From a virus: 20,791 nucleotides of DNA. The stretch is from the IMG/VR virus record IMGVR_UViG_3300010379_001370, positions 1 to 20,791 of that record. One strand, 5' to 3'. Below are positions 20,125 to 20,791 of this stretch, in pieces. Below the pieces are notes generated by a model, which did no database searches, was not told where the DNA came from, and saw only the letters and a program-made list of their open reading frames with translations. How positions within the stretch are numbered: the stretch's first letter is position 1; every line of letters starts with the position of its first letter. Position numbers and translations under genes: made by a program.

Positions 20125-20571
20125 CTACTCGTTAATGCGGAGCCAGCCCGAGTAATTCGTCGTGACTTGGGGCGTGAATTGCAGCACGAAGAACCCGCCA
20201 CCCTTGATGAAAATTTCATCGCCCTGCGGGAAATACTCGGTGAGACCCAGTTGCGGATTCACCTCCCGGCTATCAAATGCCACGATTCCCGACGGAGCCC
20301 CGGAAGGTTGCGTTCCCCATGTGCTCTGGAACGTCTCCGTGCATTCCGGCTCCAAAGGCAATGGAGTGACCGTCGTCGCGCCACTACCCGCCGACGTGGC
20401 CTTGGCAAATTGCAGCAAGCCAGGGGTCGCCGCGGCGTTGTACGCACCGAAGATCCCGAACCCCGTAACGGCGATGCGCTGTTGAGCCGGCGCACTCCCC
20501 ACCAAAATGTTGTACGTCGTGCCCGAAGTCAGACTCACCTGGGCAAAATTGCAAAACCCGCGCAGATTCAT
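20125..20571 (-). CDS. Unassigned virion-type protein (148 aa)
   Basis: ATG 20571 is preferred since GGGGGCG lies about seven bases upstream; an open frame back to 20670 would overlap the upstream gene. The protein is beta-rich (CNFAQVSLTSGTTYNILVGS, QQRIAVTGFGIFGAYNA, VTPLPLEPECTETFQSTWGT) and ends GFFVLQFTPQVTTNYSGWLR, a jelly-roll or Ig-like impression. Together with its operon place it suggests a head or tail decoration/structural protein. The SGWLRINE end resembles the C-termini of small planctomycete phage structural proteins only by general style. Family not recognised. Confidence 0.7.
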   Translation of the reverse strand: MNLRGFCNFAQVSLTSGTTYNILVGSAPAQQRIAVTGFGIFGAYNAAATPGLLQFAKATSAGSGATTVTPLPLEPECTETFQSTWGTQPSGAPSGIVAFDSREVNPQLGLTEYFPQGDEIFIKGGGFFVLQFTPQVTTNYSGWLRINE

Positions 20572-20656
20572 TGAGACGCCCCCGAGCTCGGGACTTAAAG
20601 CCAGTGAATTGAGAAAGAGCGACCTGGAACGCCATCCGCTGTCCGCAACACCGCGC

Positions 20657-20791
20657 TCACAGAGCGGCAATCAGCCCCACGATGAACTGGCAGATTTCCA
20701 CCGGATGTTGCTCGTAATACCAGACCCGCTCCCGGCACTTCGACCGCGGATAGTGATCGGCGTGCGAGTCATAGGCCGCGCCCGCGTCGTA
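20657..20791 (-). CDS. C-terminal part of an upstream structural-operon gene (partial)
   Basis: From the right edge, frame translation gives 44 residues without interruption: YDAGAAYDSHADHYPRSKCR, then ERVWYYEQHPVEICQFIVGL and IAAL, followed by TGA at 20659-20657. Composition and codon use look coding, and the direction matches the tail operon. The start lies beyond the window. Expected neighbours at this point are head-tail connector genes; the family is not recognised. The gap 20572-20656 holds only the leader of the next gene. Confidence 0.65.
   Translation of the reverse strand, partial: YDAGAAYDSHADHYPRSKCRERVWYYEQHPVEICQFIVGLIAAL

Overview
The window looks like mobile-element DNA from a high-GC bacterium, most likely a planctomycete. 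The clues are a long pseudopilin with acidic DDDVDG-type loops, a double-hairpin REP-like repeat of a kind I associate with planctomycete genomes (from memory, not checked), and siphophage genes separated mostly by 1-4 base overlaps. It reads as two prophage-like elements with about 1.8 kb of probable host chromosome between them.

Left element (1 to about 10.73 kb). A minus-strand operon (1809 to 1, continuing out of the window) starts with a small phage-type sigma factor and three unassigned genes. It is separated by about 470 non-coding bases, rich in GGGAAAG-type inverted and direct repeats, from a plus-strand, catalytic-domain-only tyrosine recombinase (2279-2878) with its own terminator. 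Next come two divergent early operons around a control region at 4940-5141 that has face-to-face promoters, each with a palindrome in its spacer. The minus operon (4939 to 3113) holds two probable ribbon-helix-helix-type proteins, a CxxCxGxG zinc protein and two unknowns. The plus operon (5142-10777) holds small zinc-finger proteins, an ASCH-domain protein, a one-TM protein, a winged-helix candidate and a DUF3987-type P-loop replication protein. Directly after that gene lies a perfect 40-bp inverted repeat with 9-bp tandem units and a nested 10-bp inverted repeat (10048-10216), the most striking non-coding structure here.

Middle (about 10.73-12.53 kb). A pseudopilin gene on the minus strand, with a promoter and an uncertain small membrane ORF upstream, looks chromosomal. 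Its 3' end converges on the last left-element gene.

Right element (12,531 to the end). It begins at the 3' half of a tRNA gene, probably tRNA-Ala(CGC), which serves as one attachment site. A full-length tyrosine recombinase follows, then a terminator, then a minus-strand siphophage tail operon read from right to left: partial gene, virion protein, tail-completion protein, tail tube, chaperone G with a GT fusion made by -1 frameshifting at nine A's, tape measure, probable distal-tail protein, and several cysteine-rich or beta-rich structural proteins. The head genes, and the intact tRNA copy that the integration model predicts, should lie beyond the right edge.

Functional names rest on motif recognition by eye and gene order; no database search was run.
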